Positions 47,568 to 58,887 of a DNA stretch of 64,000 nt are shown here, piece by piece (position 1 is the first letter of the stretch; the number at the start of each line of letters is the position of its first letter). The translations under genes were made by a program, and so were the position numbers. The DNA comes from Cylindrotheca closterium (lineage: Eukaryota > Bacillariophyta > Bacillariophyceae > Bacillariales > Bacillariaceae): contig CAKOGP040001947.1 of NCBI GenBank assembly GCA_933822405.4, forward strand, positions 1 through 64,000, in the 5' to 3' direction. The notes beneath the pieces are model-generated. The model was not told the DNA's origin. It saw only the letters and a list, made by a program, of their open reading frames with translations, and did no database searches.

Positions 47568-48278
47568 TTATAGTGTAATGCTAGTGCAGTAATCTATTAG
47601 CTGAAGCAGTTTGGAACTCAAATATTGAGATTCATTGACCAAGTCCGATAGCTGACGTCTGCTTTCCACTTGCGTGTTGTTCTTTTTGTTGTGGCGGATA
47701 ATGGTCTGATGAGAAGGTGGGGCCACAAGACGTTGCTGCTCACTAGGAACAGCCCGAAGGTTGGCCGCTTGCTGCGATTTGTAGCTTTCGGATATGTAGA
47801 CTTTCTTTAGCCACGTCTCTGAGAGCTCACCCCCAAAGCTCTTTTGATGGCTAAGGAGGGAACGGACAGTTCCTTTCCGCCGCCTTTTACGTTCAATAGT
47901 TTCTTTACGTGTGTACCGTTCAATTATCGTTGCTTCACAGTCATCCTCTACATTGATATGCCCCTTTTGGAATTGATGAACCAGTTTTCGCATTTCTCCT
48001 TTCATTCCCTTCAGATCTTCAGCCGACCAAAAGGATGCTTGTTTCTCCTCAGGCAAGTAATCCTCTTTCCGAATGTGATCATGCATCGATTGGTCAAATC
48101 TGAATCTCACAAAGTGAGTAGTCTTTTGCTCTTCCATGATATCAATGTTGTTCAATTTACAATTGAAGTTTGTGGGTGCTTCCGGATAAGACGATTCTCC
48201 CGCTTGGGAAGAAACGCGTCTGGATGGTGAGCACGATTCCATATTCTTGCGCCAACGATGTTTCCCCTTTGCCACCAT
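47568..48278 (-). CDS. Hypothetical protein with W..EDLK module
   Basis: 236 residues from ATG 48278. The core HFVRFRFDQSMHDHIRKEDYLPEEKQASFWSAEDLKGMKGEMRKLVHQF has the same layout as the protein at 15481-16143: a basic hydrophobic strand, then W, then (E/D)DxKxMKxE. A basic stretch (ERKRRRKG) and a Gln-rich segment follow. No catalytic motif, signal peptide or membrane segment is visible. Family function unknown. Confidence 0.75.
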   Translation of the reverse strand: MVAKGKHRWRKNMESCSPSRRVSSQAGESSYPEAPTNFNCKLNNIDIMEEQKTTHFVRFRFDQSMHDHIRKEDYLPEEKQASFWSAEDLKGMKGEMRKLVHQFQKGHINVEDDCEATIIERYTRKETIERKRRRKGTVRSLLSHQKSFGGELSETWLKKVYISESYKSQQAANLRAVPSEQQRLVAPPSHQTIIRHNKKNNTQVESRRQLSDLVNESQYLSSKLLQLIDYCTSITL

Positions 48279-48881
48279 TGTTGTTTTCTGTTATGAAAGT
48301 ATGCTAAAGAAAAAAAACACTGTCGTTGTATTTGTGGGAGACATGGTCGTTTGATGAATTTGGAGGTTTGCATCGTGGATGTCAACGGAGTGGAACTTTC
48401 TGACGATTTCGTCCGTTGATCATTGTGAAAAATGCGGGAAATGCCAAAAAATGTGAACGTGTTATGTAGAGTTCGACGATTTGGATGACGTCATAAATGG
48501 GGGTACAACACTTTGGGGATTAAGTGGGATTGAGTCGAATGCATTATTTTCAGAAGAAGGATGTTCTTGCAATCTAAGAGCCGTTTAGTAGATATAAGAT
48601 GAGGGAGCAAATACCGAGGTTTTGCCCTCAGTTGCGGGTAATAAGTTAATGACAAAGGGATTCATTTATTTTTTAAAATAGTACACTCTTACAAAAGTAC
48701 CTTCTGACAAGGCCAAGTGAGTACAGCAGTTGTCAGTATTTTGACCGATCGAAACGAAAGTAACTGCCAATCGCTGCTTTATATCCCGTGATTATGAATC
48801 ATCGTCAACCCCTTTCTTGAATTAGATAGCATAATAACAGTGATGTAGTACTACCAAGTCGCTGAAATTGTTTTCAGCAGT
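48279..48881. other. Intergenic region, no gene seen
   Basis: 603 bp between two minus-strand genes. Contains 'ggatgacgtcataaatg' (palindromic TGACGTCA, a CRE/bZIP site) at about 48483-48498, roughly 210 bp upstream of the W-module gene start. Otherwise nothing. Confidence 0.55.
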
Positions 48882-50261
48882 TTAGAAATATCCTTCGGCG
48901 GAGAAAAAAGTATAGTCGTCATCAGTCGGCAGACAATTTCGCATTGCCTGTGGCATTCGTCCATCCTTCTTTGTATCCCAATAGTGCTTCCTTTCGGAAT
49001 GATTTGGATGCGCACATACGGTTAGTTTTGACATGAGTGACATGGTAGGGTGTGACATTAGCAAAAGCCATCGCTTTTGCAAATCATATTTCGAGTCGAG
49101 TGTGCGAGTCGTCGTGATGGGAGGCAGTACCTTTTCTCGAATCGCATTTTGGATTAGAGCCAGCAGTAATGCATTGTCGTGATCCATCGGGCCACGATCC
49201 CCAGTGCAATAATGGGTACAATCTCTGGATTTGTTGTGGGCCATATACAATGGAACCGAAGCTTTGTATACCCGCATAACTGGAATATGGAATTGTTGAA
49301 CCAAAGGCTCTGTGACTTGGTTGTAGATGCCAGTTTCATTTTCCATTGGTAGCATGGATATATCGTGACATTCTCTTTGTTTTCTCGATTCCCAGTGCCC
49401 GGTCTCAAAGTGCTGAGCATAAGATTCTTTCCACCATAGAGATGGTAATGAATGTTTTTTGGACTTCTTTTGTTTGGAGTAGGATGAGAAGATATTTTGT
49501 AGCATTGGGATCAAATCATTAGTCGTCCCCTGAAAACTCCGTGTATGGTGGACTCCTGCATTCCAAATTACCAAATCTGATGGTTCCATTACATTCATTA
49601 GAATCCCATTGTTGTTCTCATCGGAAAACAAATCCTGATTGGAGAGCTTTCGTTCCATTTTTGAATTTGAAAATGCAATCCATCCACAACATATCAAGAT
49701 CCCATTCTGAAATTCCTGACATCCAAAGGATATCCGCCGTCGAAACGGATCAGTCCTGTGATAGGCATCCCGAGGCAACTCGTTGGCATTAAGACCAGCT
49801 CCTGCCAAAATGTCCTGCAAGTTCATACAGTACATCGACGAGAGACTGTCTCCTACGAACACCAAGGTTCGACCTTCAAATACTTGAACAAAGGTTCGAG
49901 GATCGAACGGTGGTATCGAGCAAGTAGCTGAAGAATTGCTGTTGCTGGGATCAATAATACCATGTTTCCATTTCAATTTGGAGCACTTGGCTTTGGGATC
50001 TTCAAATTCCCATTGTACCTCTTGATTGTCCAGTTTTTGCAACTCTTGGAAGCAGGAGGAACTGTACGTGTGAGTGTTGTCAAGTTTGTTTGTCGGTTCC
50101 CTAAGGGGAGAAGAGGATGTGGATGATGGTGGTGGCGGCTCTATCAATGTTATTGCGGCTCCTTCCTCAATAAAGTCCAGCAGATACATCTCCAATGGAA
50201 ACAGAAGGAGGCACACCAGAATCCACCACCACCGAACGGTGATGAACGATTGTTTCCGCAT
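48882..50261 (-). CDS. PC-esterase/TBL-like type II membrane protein (putative glycan O-acetyltransferase)
   Basis: 459 residues from ATG 50261. A transmembrane anchor (about residues 11-30, WWWILVCLLLFPLEMYLL) predicts a type II Golgi protein. The luminal domain has the nucleophile motif VFVGDSLSSMYCMNL (GDS) near residue 133 and the C-terminal DCTHYCTGDRGPMDHDNALLLALI, matching the D-C-x-H-x-C of trichome-birefringence-like/PC-esterase proteins. Such enzymes transfer or remove acetyl groups on cell-wall polysaccharides (known in plants and fungi). Many cysteines suggest a disulphide-bonded luminal fold. The acceptor glycan is unknown. Confidence 0.82.
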   Translation of the reverse strand: MRKQSFITVRWWWILVCLLLFPLEMYLLDFIEEGAAITLIEPPPPSSTSSSPLREPTNKLDNTHTYSSSCFQELQKLDNQEVQWEFEDPKAKCSKLKWKHGIIDPSNSNSSATCSIPPFDPRTFVQVFEGRTLVFVGDSLSSMYCMNLQDILAGAGLNANELPRDAYHRTDPFRRRISFGCQEFQNGILICCGWIAFSNSKMERKLSNQDLFSDENNNGILMNVMEPSDLVIWNAGVHHTRSFQGTTNDLIPMLQNIFSSYSKQKKSKKHSLPSLWWKESYAQHFETGHWESRKQRECHDISMLPMENETGIYNQVTEPLVQQFHIPVMRVYKASVPLYMAHNKSRDCTHYCTGDRGPMDHDNALLLALIQNAIREKVLPPITTTRTLDSKYDLQKRWLLLMSHPTMSLMSKLTVCAHPNHSERKHYWDTKKDGRMPQAMRNCLPTDDDYTFFSAEGYF

Positions 50262-50703
50262 TTGATAAACTCGATTTACGAGCTTTTCATTTTGAATACC
50301 ACGGCGTCGTTATTAATATATGTTACAGTATAGTATTAATACTATACTGTATGACGATTGGTGGGGTGGTGGTTGTTGGTTTATGTCTGGTTGTGAGATG
50401 GATGGCTTCCATATCACATGATGATGATGACTTTTATTCCATAACAAATAAGTTGGGGAATAATATGAAGGGTATATATGGCGATGGCGACTTGATCCCC
50501 TCCCTCGTCTTTAATTCTTTGACACCTTCGACCCAAGACAGTCTTCTTCTCATCATCCTAATATCACTCCAACAAATCCTTATTATTGCATGAAAGGCAT
50601 AGAATTTAGGTTCTTCTTTTTCTGATGATTACAAAAAAATCGTTCACAGTTTGCGTGCAGCAGTTCCCAGCAGCATGCCCCTACACCGTCCACGGTAGTC
50701 ACC
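50262..50703. other. Intergenic region with perfect palindrome
   Basis: 442 bp upstream of the TBL-like gene and downstream of the membrane-protein gene. A 28-bp perfect palindrome lies at 50324-50351, 63 bp before the TBL start. No gene seen. Confidence 0.55.
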
Positions 50704-51738
50704 TCATGATGATGAAAAGGAAGCAGACGAATTTGGAGTCTGAAACAACAAACTTGCTCCTTCTGCGGTCTGAACTGTGCTTCGTTCGGGTGTCGATGGA
50801 ATTTCTCCAGAAACAGGATCAAATATTGTGTGGTGTTGTTCCTCATAAAATATTACCTCTGGATCTTCCTCATTCTGTTCGTCACTCAAGAGCGGTACAG
50901 TCGTTGACGTCATGCCTTGATCCACTTGAATGGAAAGTCCATCTTCCGTCAGGTTCTCCTTGACTACCATCAAGTGGATGTAGATCACCGTCTTTAGAAT
51001 ACCAAAGGCAGGAACAAAGACTGAATTGGGGAGTGATGCCAGCATATGAAAGGTCAAGGTATAAAAGGGACGAGACTCGTGATCGTCCTTCTTTAGAAGA
51101 ATCTGATGTAGAATCCATGCACTGAGATAGTATAAAAATGAGAGTGATAGATAGCACTTGACCGTGTATAACCGATGCTCTTTGATCAAATCCCAAGATC
51201 GCCCCAAGGCAGAAAGAACCGAAATCTCATCTTCCAATACAATCACAGGCGTCACCAATAAGAAATTCAGTTTCAGAAACAATCCAGGCACCAAAAAGCA
51301 GAACGAGCCCAGCACAATGGCAATTCCCGCCACAGTTCCAGCTAGTAGTAGTGTAACCACTTTTGAGGACGCTCGTTGCAAGCATGTGAACCATCGGGGA
51401 TGTCGCTGCAAATAAATATCCGCAACGGCCACGGCAATTGCACCATCTGCCACTGCTCCTAGGGTAGACCGGATCAACGACTCGGAACCCAAGACTGCGG
51501 CATAGTATCCAAATTGATCCATAAATCCTCCATTGTCCGGCTGCTGTTGCTGTCGAGAATGAACCTTGTGCAGCGCGGTATAGACCAACGCCAGCAAGAG
51601 ACAAGTCGCGGGAACCACAAAGAGTATAGCAAGCTTTAGAAACAAGCGGACTGAGGAAGATCGCCAGTATATTACACCCACTCGTTGAAGGGTATGAAGA
51701 GATCCTTGTAAGGGTGACAAGAAAGGATTGTCGCTCAT
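50704..51738 (-). CDS. Multi-pass membrane protein, glycerophosphodiester-phosphodiesterase membrane-domain-like
   Basis: 344 residues from ATG 51738. Five or six hydrophobic segments are visible: LFLKLAILFVVPATCLLLALVY (about 32-53), VVTLLLAGTVAGIAIVLGSFCFLVPGLFLKL (about 126-157), and weaker ones near 195-215, 235-260. The pattern LVPGLFLKLNFLLVTPVIVLEDEISVLSALGRSWDLIKEH is typical of the GPDPase_memb/DUF7847-type membrane domain ('ltp.v.vlE..gv..al.rS..L.kg'). No phosphodiesterase domain is attached. The 85-residue tail is acidic and Ser/Thr-rich. Function unknown, perhaps a membrane scaffold. Confidence 0.78.
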   Translation of the reverse strand: MSDNPFLSPLQGSLHTLQRVGVIYWRSSSVRLFLKLAILFVVPATCLLLALVYTALHKVHSRQQQQPDNGGFMDQFGYYAAVLGSESLIRSTLGAVADGAIAVAVADIYLQRHPRWFTCLQRASSKVVTLLLAGTVAGIAIVLGSFCFLVPGLFLKLNFLLVTPVIVLEDEISVLSALGRSWDLIKEHRLYTVKCYLSLSFLYYLSAWILHQILLKKDDHESRPFYTLTFHMLASLPNSVFVPAFGILKTVIYIHLMVVKENLTEDGLSIQVDQGMTSTTVPLLSDEQNEEDPEVIFYEEQHHTIFDPVSGEIPSTPERSTVQTAEGASLLFQTPNSSASFSSS

Positions 51739-52732
51739 GTTATTGGGATTGAGTCTTATATAATATGTTGCTGCTGGTGTGGATGTGCTTGTGGATTGGT
51801 ACCGGTACCTCGAGCGATGAATTCAATTATAGTACTCGTATTGTTTGTTGCGGACATGACACTACTGTATTCATATACATGCACATGCCTCAAACACGAC
51901 TGAGCGAATAACAAAGCGCATCGCGCGCGCGTAAAATTGAAAATATCCATGATATCATATTTGTATGCTTTCCAAATTATTCACAATGGAGATGGCCATT
52001 GCTTTACTTTGCATCCGATGATGATTCATACAATGTTATATTATATATGTATAATAATCCAATGACATCTTGCTCGGCTGGGCAGCATATATACCGGATA
52101 GATAAGAGAAAATTATATATAAAAGGGCGGCTGAGGAATATATAATTTGTTCAAGTGTCATCCTATGGAACCGTGTAATAGCCTATACAGGAGACAGCCC
52201 AATCGGAAAAGTTCGGTCGAAACTGTACCGGCATATTTCGACACAGAGAGAGAGAGAGAAGGCGCAAAAAACGCTGGATGCTTCGCAGCTACGTTGAGGT
52301 GTTATAGCTGTCAAGAAACAGGAATTCAGAAAAAAGGTGCTTGGATTTTTGTGGTGTGGGCCAACAAAGTCAGAGGCGGGTCGATCTGTATATTGTCGCT
52401 GTTCCATGCCGACGACCTTGCGACTGATGTAATATTTATGGGAATGTGAAAGAGAATCTTTGAATTCTTTGAATCCTTACTCTGGCGTTTGGATGCAATT
52501 TCGAAATTACAAACAAAGCAACCTACACCACGTCCTTCTTTTCTCCCTTCAAGCCATGTAACAACACCTCCTATTGCCGGTAGTATATCAAGTGTATAAA
52601 GGATATTATTTCGTCTAATACATCTATTGAGCAGCAAGACTTCCTCGGAAGCTGCGCATTTAGCAACAGGATATATAGCAAGAATCTATGTCTTGCTTGT
52701 TGCATTCGTCAACTTCTTCACATGTCACGGAT
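51739..52732. other. Intergenic region, no supported gene
   Basis: 994 bp. 'ttggtaccggtacctcgagcg' lies at about 51796-51816 and several TATATA boxes near 52040-52145. A 100-codon plus-strand frame at 52147 has an (AG)n run and no recognisable content; an overlapping minus-strand frame is equally unremarkable. Confidence 0.45.
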
Positions 52733-55700
52733 CTACTCGTTGCTTGGTGCCTTCATTAAATTCTTCATTGCCTTCTGTACAGGTTTGTCGAATCTTCCAT
52801 GCTGGCGTGACATTTGGCCTTCCTTCTTGAATGGATGCATGGTCACGACATTCTTCAGATCTCCTTCCCTAACAAAGTTTTCAGGACCTCCATAGTTATT
52901 CAGGAAAACTCTGTTCTTCTTGTAATCGGAACCTTCATGACATCCAATGCCAGTCTGTTGTGTTACGCACATTCCAATGACAACATCAGAATGCCACAAG
53001 TAGTCTCTATATGGGGAGACATTTGCGCCGTGGACACAAGCATCAATTCCTTGGACTGTATCATCGAATGTTGCTCTCGACAAGACATATCCAGGGCCTC
53101 CAGTACAGTACGGTTTCTTCAAACCTGCCTTCGTCAGCCCGTCTCTGTCTTGAACGTATCCCATTCCACGCTCTCCCCAGAATTGATGTGTTTCCGTAGG
53201 ATCACGGTACGCCAAGAACTTAAGTAAACCGTCAAAGTTGACGTAAGTATCATCGTCAACCTTCATAATATACTTGATATCCATATTGCGCGATGCTTCC
53301 ATATCAAGGACAACCTCTTGGGTTCGCTTCAACATGTTGGTATTCTTCTTCACGGGAGGATATTCGTTGTCTTCGACTTCAGTCATAATCACCAACTCAT
53401 CCGCATCCTCCAGACCAGCAAGGCGAAGCAAATCAAAGCTTGATTCGGTGCCATTACCAACAAAGTAGCGAATGTGAACGTTGGCTGGAATGTTGTTTGT
53501 CGCTCCCCATGACTCGCGGACAGCAGCAACTCGGGAGCTCAAGTTCTCTCGAGATGTCACAACTGCAAGAAGAATGTCTTCTTCGTATCTATCCATCTGA
53601 AAGATTGAACTGAAGGTAGCCTCGTCGCTTTCACGAAGGTTTCGGAGGTACAAACCAAGTTGAGAGCCTTCGACGGAAGTTTTCGAACCGAAACTACAAA
53701 GCAAAACGGTGAGCGATTGATATTTTTCGAAGTCATCGACAGGTATTCACATCCTGCTTACCATTGCTGAATCATTGAAGTCTTGACGAAGGATCCGGCA
53801 GTGCACTCCTTGCTGTGGAAAATATGAATCAATCCATGTTCACGCATTCGGACAATATTCAGCCCAGAGCTAACACGATGGTAGAAGTCGTTGTCCTCAC
53901 CACCCCATCCCTTGAATCTTTCATCCAACATGAATTTCGAAGCATCCGCTCCAGAAATAGCATACAATCCGAAACCGTATTGTCTCCATGTGCCGTGGTG
54001 GTTGCTGTAGGTGCTTTGCTTTACACCATTAAGGGCATAGAAGTCGTCGACCAGTTGAACGGTCTCGGGATTATATTCGGACCAGACAATTGGGAAGTAC
54101 GCAGAGTGGCCAGCCTGGACAAATTCATGTGCGTTGTAAAAGAATCTTGGTAGAATAAACATATCGACGTCCATTACGGACACAATACAGTCTCTTTCTT
54201 GACAAACGTTGCGATGAAGGTTATTGATGGCATTGGCCCGAGAGAATTCGCTGTCCAACACATCGACAAAGGTAATATCTTCGGGTTCGAGCTTGGTCAA
54301 GTAGGAGAGCTCCCTCTTCACATCCGACATTCTCATGTCAGCAAAGTCGCCTTGGTATTTTGTGACAAAGAGTCTAATAGACATTTGCTTGCCCATTGGG
54401 GATTTGCGGAAGGTTTGAAGTGATGCACCTAGGCGGGCGGCAAAATGACGAAGCTTTCCATCTTGGCCAGACATGGGTACCGCAATATCCAATCGAGTAT
54501 GCGTTGGGGCGGCTGCTTCATCAGACGATACTACGACATTATTGTCACGATCGACGAATCCATGAATGGCACCGTTTCCACTTTCGGAAATGGCAGAATA
54601 CCACGAGTTCGAAGAGCAAGAGAGGCACTTGAACATGTTAATCTTTCCGCCACACTTTGGCTTTCCACAAAGATTGGACCGGAATTGGCCCTCAATTTCA
54701 GATGAGAATGATTGGTCGGTTGCGGTCATTTGAGCACCAAAATCTTGGTACATATCCTTGACAGACTCGAGCAAAAAAACAGAAGGTTCTTCAGTAGAAG
54801 TCCATGGCATTTCTTTTGGTTTGGAAACTCTTTCTGCTCGTCTTCTTCTAGCTTGAGCTCGCTTACGGGCATTCTTGCGAGTAAGGCCTGGAATACCTGG
54901 TGCCTTTGCAGCGGAGGCACGGTTTGGATTGGGGGCTTTGGCGTTTGCTGCCTTCCCGTGTCCTTTAGGGGCCTTGACTGCGGTAAATCCACCAGATGAG
55001 CCACTTCCGGAACCAGATCCACTTACAGAACCTGAGCTTCCAGAACCTGAGCCGGAACCAGAGTTAGAGCCACTTCCAGAGCCTGAGTCAGAGCCAGAAT
55101 TTGAACCACTTCCGGAACCAGAGCCTGAGCTGGAGTTGGACCCAGAACCGCTTCCGGAACCACTTCCAGAGTTGGATCCAGAGCCAGAACCACCACCACT
55201 AGAAGGATTTCCAGAGTCGGGATTAGAACCTGCGGAACTATCAGGAGCAAGTGCACCGCCTTGAACAGAATCGTCGTCCCAATCAAAGCCATCGTCGTCG
55301 CCAAGGGTACCAAATGAAATACTCATACTGAGGGAGTAATCATAAGACATGCTTTCGTCAGCCAGGGTACCGTATTCATAACTCATACTGTAGGAAGAAT
55401 AATCGTAGGACATGTTATCCTCGGACATTGCACCGTATTCGTAGCTCATACTGTAGGACATACTTTCTTCGTTGGAGGCACTGTATGCATAGCTCAGGCT
55501 GTACGAGATGCTGCTGTCGGATGCCTCGACGGTCGTGCTGGGCTCGTCGTCAGCATAGACGACTCGTGTCCAGTCTTCTCGCGACATACGTCTTCGTCTA
55601 TTTTGCATGGCTGGAGCCTTACCCATCTTCTTTCCAGGATGAGAAGCGATAGGACGAGGCAATTTTGAAGTCCCCTTGACATCAGGAATGGGGAATGCTT

Positions 55701-56451
55701 CGAGATCATCCTCACTACCAGGAAATTGGTTTCCAAATTGAGGAGTGTCCATGGACATGCTATATGAAAAGCTGTATGACAAACTGTAGTCCATTGAGGT
55801 TTCCATGCTGTAAGTGTAGGACATACTCTGGAGCATGCGGTGGTCGTGTTCGTCCATGGCATCGGCAGCAGAGTTTCCGAGGTATCTTCGGACGTACTCG
55901 GCGTCTGAAAGTGTCTCGGTTGGTTCCAGTTGCATCATCTTGCGCCCTTTTCCCTTTCCAGCTGCAGGCTTGGCCGTGTTTCGCGTTTGCTGGCCATTGC
56001 TGAAAATGGAAGTGTAGAAAGTCGATGGGTTGTTAGGCGGTGGTGCTCGGTTCACATATTCAGGCTCGGTAGTTTCAATCGACATGACAAGAGACATGCT
56101 CGTTTCATAAGACATGCTTGTTTCGTAGGACATGCTTTGGTCGACGTAATCATCATCGGCCATATTGGCTGGAAGGTAGACAATATGATCCTCCTCTGTT
56201 CCATATGACATGCTGGTATCATAAGACATGCTCTCGTCAGGAGGGGAGAGAGTACCATACAAGACACCTTCAGCTTTCTTGATGAGAGAAGAGAAGAAAA
56301 GCTTTCGATTACCGTTGGCTGCTTCGGCATGATCGGCATTTCGAAGGTACTCTGGTTTCTTTCTCTTCAACACACCCAGTCTTTGGGCGCTTGCGATGGG
56401 GCTTTCAAAAGAGCAACATAGTAGGGAGAGAGATAGAGCTCCGAACTTCAT
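52733..56451 (-). CDS. Bifunctional GT7-GT31-like glycosyltransferase with SMSY and GS repeats
   Basis: Two exons: 56451-53762 and 53693-52733, joined by a 68-nt GT-AG intron (GTAAGC...TTGTAG); 1216 residues. A signal peptide (first 22 residues) precedes [13 protein letters not shown] repeats (about 75-125, 208-235, 310-390) and a long Gly-Ser linker. A chondroitin-N-acetylgalactosaminyltransferase-like GT7 domain (about 600-890) has the DxD in [10 protein letters not shown] and [15 protein letters not shown]. The second exon encodes a GT31-like domain (about 920-1190): [39 protein letters not shown] (DDD), [14 protein letters not shown]. It should act in the Golgi lumen on a glycan. Chondroitin synthases have GT31 first and GT7 second; here the order is reversed. 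Confidence 0.85.
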
Positions 56452-57122
56452 ATTTTACAATGTCGACGATCAGTGGTCGACAGTGAAATGTGTGTGGGAA
56501 AGGTAGTTTTCCAAATAATGTGATGGATGGATACGATACCGTTACTTTCTCGAAATTTCAAAATGTGTCTTGGTTGACCGCGTGGTCATATACCGTTAAA
56601 GCCGCTTAACGAGAAAAAGAACTACGACATGGCCGTTGTTAAGTCGGAGTATATGACATACCTCTGATGTTCAAGTCTGTTTATTTCCAATGAGGAAACT
56701 GTCATGCTCGGACACAGGACCAACATCAATTAATGCAACAAAAAACTTATAATTGATGATCGCGGGGAAAGTTCGTACCGGCCGAAATTCAGTCGGACAT
56801 CCTACAAGACATGAAGTCGTACCTATGTGAATGTGGAAGCAGTCAGCGATTTTTGTTGATCGTGACTGACCTCGGGATCCAAGATGAAGTTAAAGTGAGA
56901 TGCGAGACGCTCTCTTCCCTATACAAGTAGTGTTACATCTCACTCCATCCACCAGCATACACACGAGTTGAATGCTTACAGAACAATTGAACCATATCGC
57001 AATAATCAAAATTGAGTCAGCAAGCTTTGAGTTTTCTGTATAAAGTTCTCCTGAAGTTTTCACCTTAAATCTCCTTTCAGGAAACTGCAACTCGTCTTCT
57101 GGGCAATATTTCGAGAAGCACA
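56452..57122. promoter_or_regulatory. Divergent intergenic region
   Basis: 671 bp between the glycosyltransferase (minus) and the PDZ gene (plus). A 'tctcctttcag' at 57070-57080 looks like a splice acceptor and may end a 5' UTR intron of the PDZ gene. No coding signal otherwise. Confidence 0.45.
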
Positions 57123-58515
57123 ATGTCGGGCAAGTTTCCCAGTCCACCACCGCTGGCAACTTCAGAAACGATAGGCAGTAAATCAGGATTTCAAGTTGAA
57201 TTTCGGGAGGGTTATTATTACAGTAAGCAGCAGCTATTTTTACAGTAAAAACAAGCAATCATCAATGTCTCACACATAACCTGTTATTGTCCTTCTTGAT
57301 TGGTTATCAATCTGCTCCTTTTCTCTTTTTCTTTCCACGTGACAATTCAATATTTATATCAATACAGTTGCTGCGGTTCCACCTGACTGTAAAGATCTTA
57401 AAGTCGGGGACAGAGTGCTAGAAATAAATGGGGTGAAAGCCTTCAACTTTGGTTCAACGACGACAGCAAATGAATTATTTGATACAGTATGTATGGTCTT
57501 TCTCCCAAAGGAAGAACTCATGAAAAAACAAAACGGGACGTCTTCAGATGAAAAATCACTTAGTAGGAGAGGGAGGCGGTCCGTATATGAAGAAGAGGCA
57601 AGACGGGCAGGAGCCGAACGAATAAGTTCAAGAAACCTGGGGGAAACGCTGCGGAAAGAAAAAGAGGAAGAAGATGAAATACGACACATGGAAAGGGAGA
57701 TTCGACAATTGCAAAAAGCAGATCGAGAACGACGAGCAGATAAAGAACGGCGGCGTAGCCAAATCCTTAGCAGTTTTGCTCTGCCCAATGGAGAATTAAA
57801 ACTTGGTGAGCGACCTTCCCTTTTGTTTTCTCCTCCTCAAACATCCAGCAAAAGGATACTGCAGAGTTCCATTATGGAATCCATAAAGAGATCACCTTCC
57901 ACCTCGGATCGCAAAAAGAGCCAAATACGGAATGCCATCAGCGTTCCTTCTACTCCAATGACTTCCGAACAGCCAAAGAAAACAAAGGAGCAGAAATCAA
58001 AGGAACGAAAGTCATCCAGCCTCTCTCCTACTCCATTCACAACCAGAATCGATTCAACTCCTGAACAACCCAAGAAAGCAAAGGAGCAGAAAACAAAACA
58101 ACGAAAGTCTTCCAGTGTTTCTCCTGCTCCCCAATCCAAAATCGATCCGTCGACTTCCGAACCGCCCAAGAAAGCAAAGGAACCGAAAACAAAAGAACCA
58201 AAAACTGATATTGCTTCTGCTGCTCCATCCAAACCGGAAGTACCCAAAAACCCCAGACCACGTGAGCCCATGTCCCCCAATCCCAATTCGGATGCACCCA
58301 AAATGCCAATACGGCGGAGTTCCGTCATGGTGGAAAGGAAGGTACGGGAGCTGGAACGAGCGGCACGAGCACGCAATGGAGGAAACATTTCGGAACCGCT
58401 TTCCCCGGAAGAGAACATGAAACCCAAAGTGAGGATTCCGTCCAAGGTCCTTGACAGAAAACTGAGCAAGAGCAGTAGTGGTGGGTCGAAAAAGTGGTCG
58501 TCCGAATCATCATAA
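57123..58515 (+). CDS. PDZ-like domain protein with Lys/Pro-rich tandem repeats
   Basis: Two exons, 57123-57222 and 57368-58515, joined by a 145-nt intron (GTAAGC...AATACAG); 415 residues. The spliced product reads GFQVEFREGYYYIAAVPPDC then KDLKVGDRVLEINGVKAF, a PDZ-like domain split by the intron near residue 34. A coiled basic region follows (about 75-125), then imperfect repeats of the type (E)QPKKAKEQKTKQRKSSSVSPAP (about 180-270) and a basic, Ser-rich C-terminus. No signal peptide. Starting only from the second exon would cut the PDZ fold, so the spliced model is preferred. Confidence 0.82.
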
Positions 58516-58887
58516 CCGAGCAACAACAACAACAACAACAAAACTAATGATCCTAAAGGATACAATTTTTGATTCGTAGCTTCTGTCTTTTCAAAAAAAT
58601 TATTATTACTGCGCTCCTCTCATTCTTCTCACTAGAATGATTGCATGCATGAATGAATCATCTATCTGATGGACACCAATCGATTCGAACGAATAGAACA
58701 AATCATCTTCTGGAAACCAATTCATTGAAAATGGGAAAGGTGAAAAAAACCTGGCTCTAAGTAGTTAGTAGTGCAAAGTGTTGTACCGGTAGTTTGCTAT
58801 CTATACAAATGCCAAAATGTCCAACAAGCAATGGACTCTTTTCTTTTTTCTGTTTCGTTTTGGATTGGATCTATGCGCGTTTTTAAA
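58516..58887. other. Intergenic region between convergent genes
   Basis: 372 bp with a CAA microsatellite at about 58523-58540 and 'gtaccggta' near 58784. Nothing else seen. Confidence 0.5.

Noticed and set aside
52147..52449. 100-codon plus-strand frame
   Set aside because: Low-complexity (AG)n content, no domain, signal or conserved neighbour; overlapped by equally long minus-strand frames.
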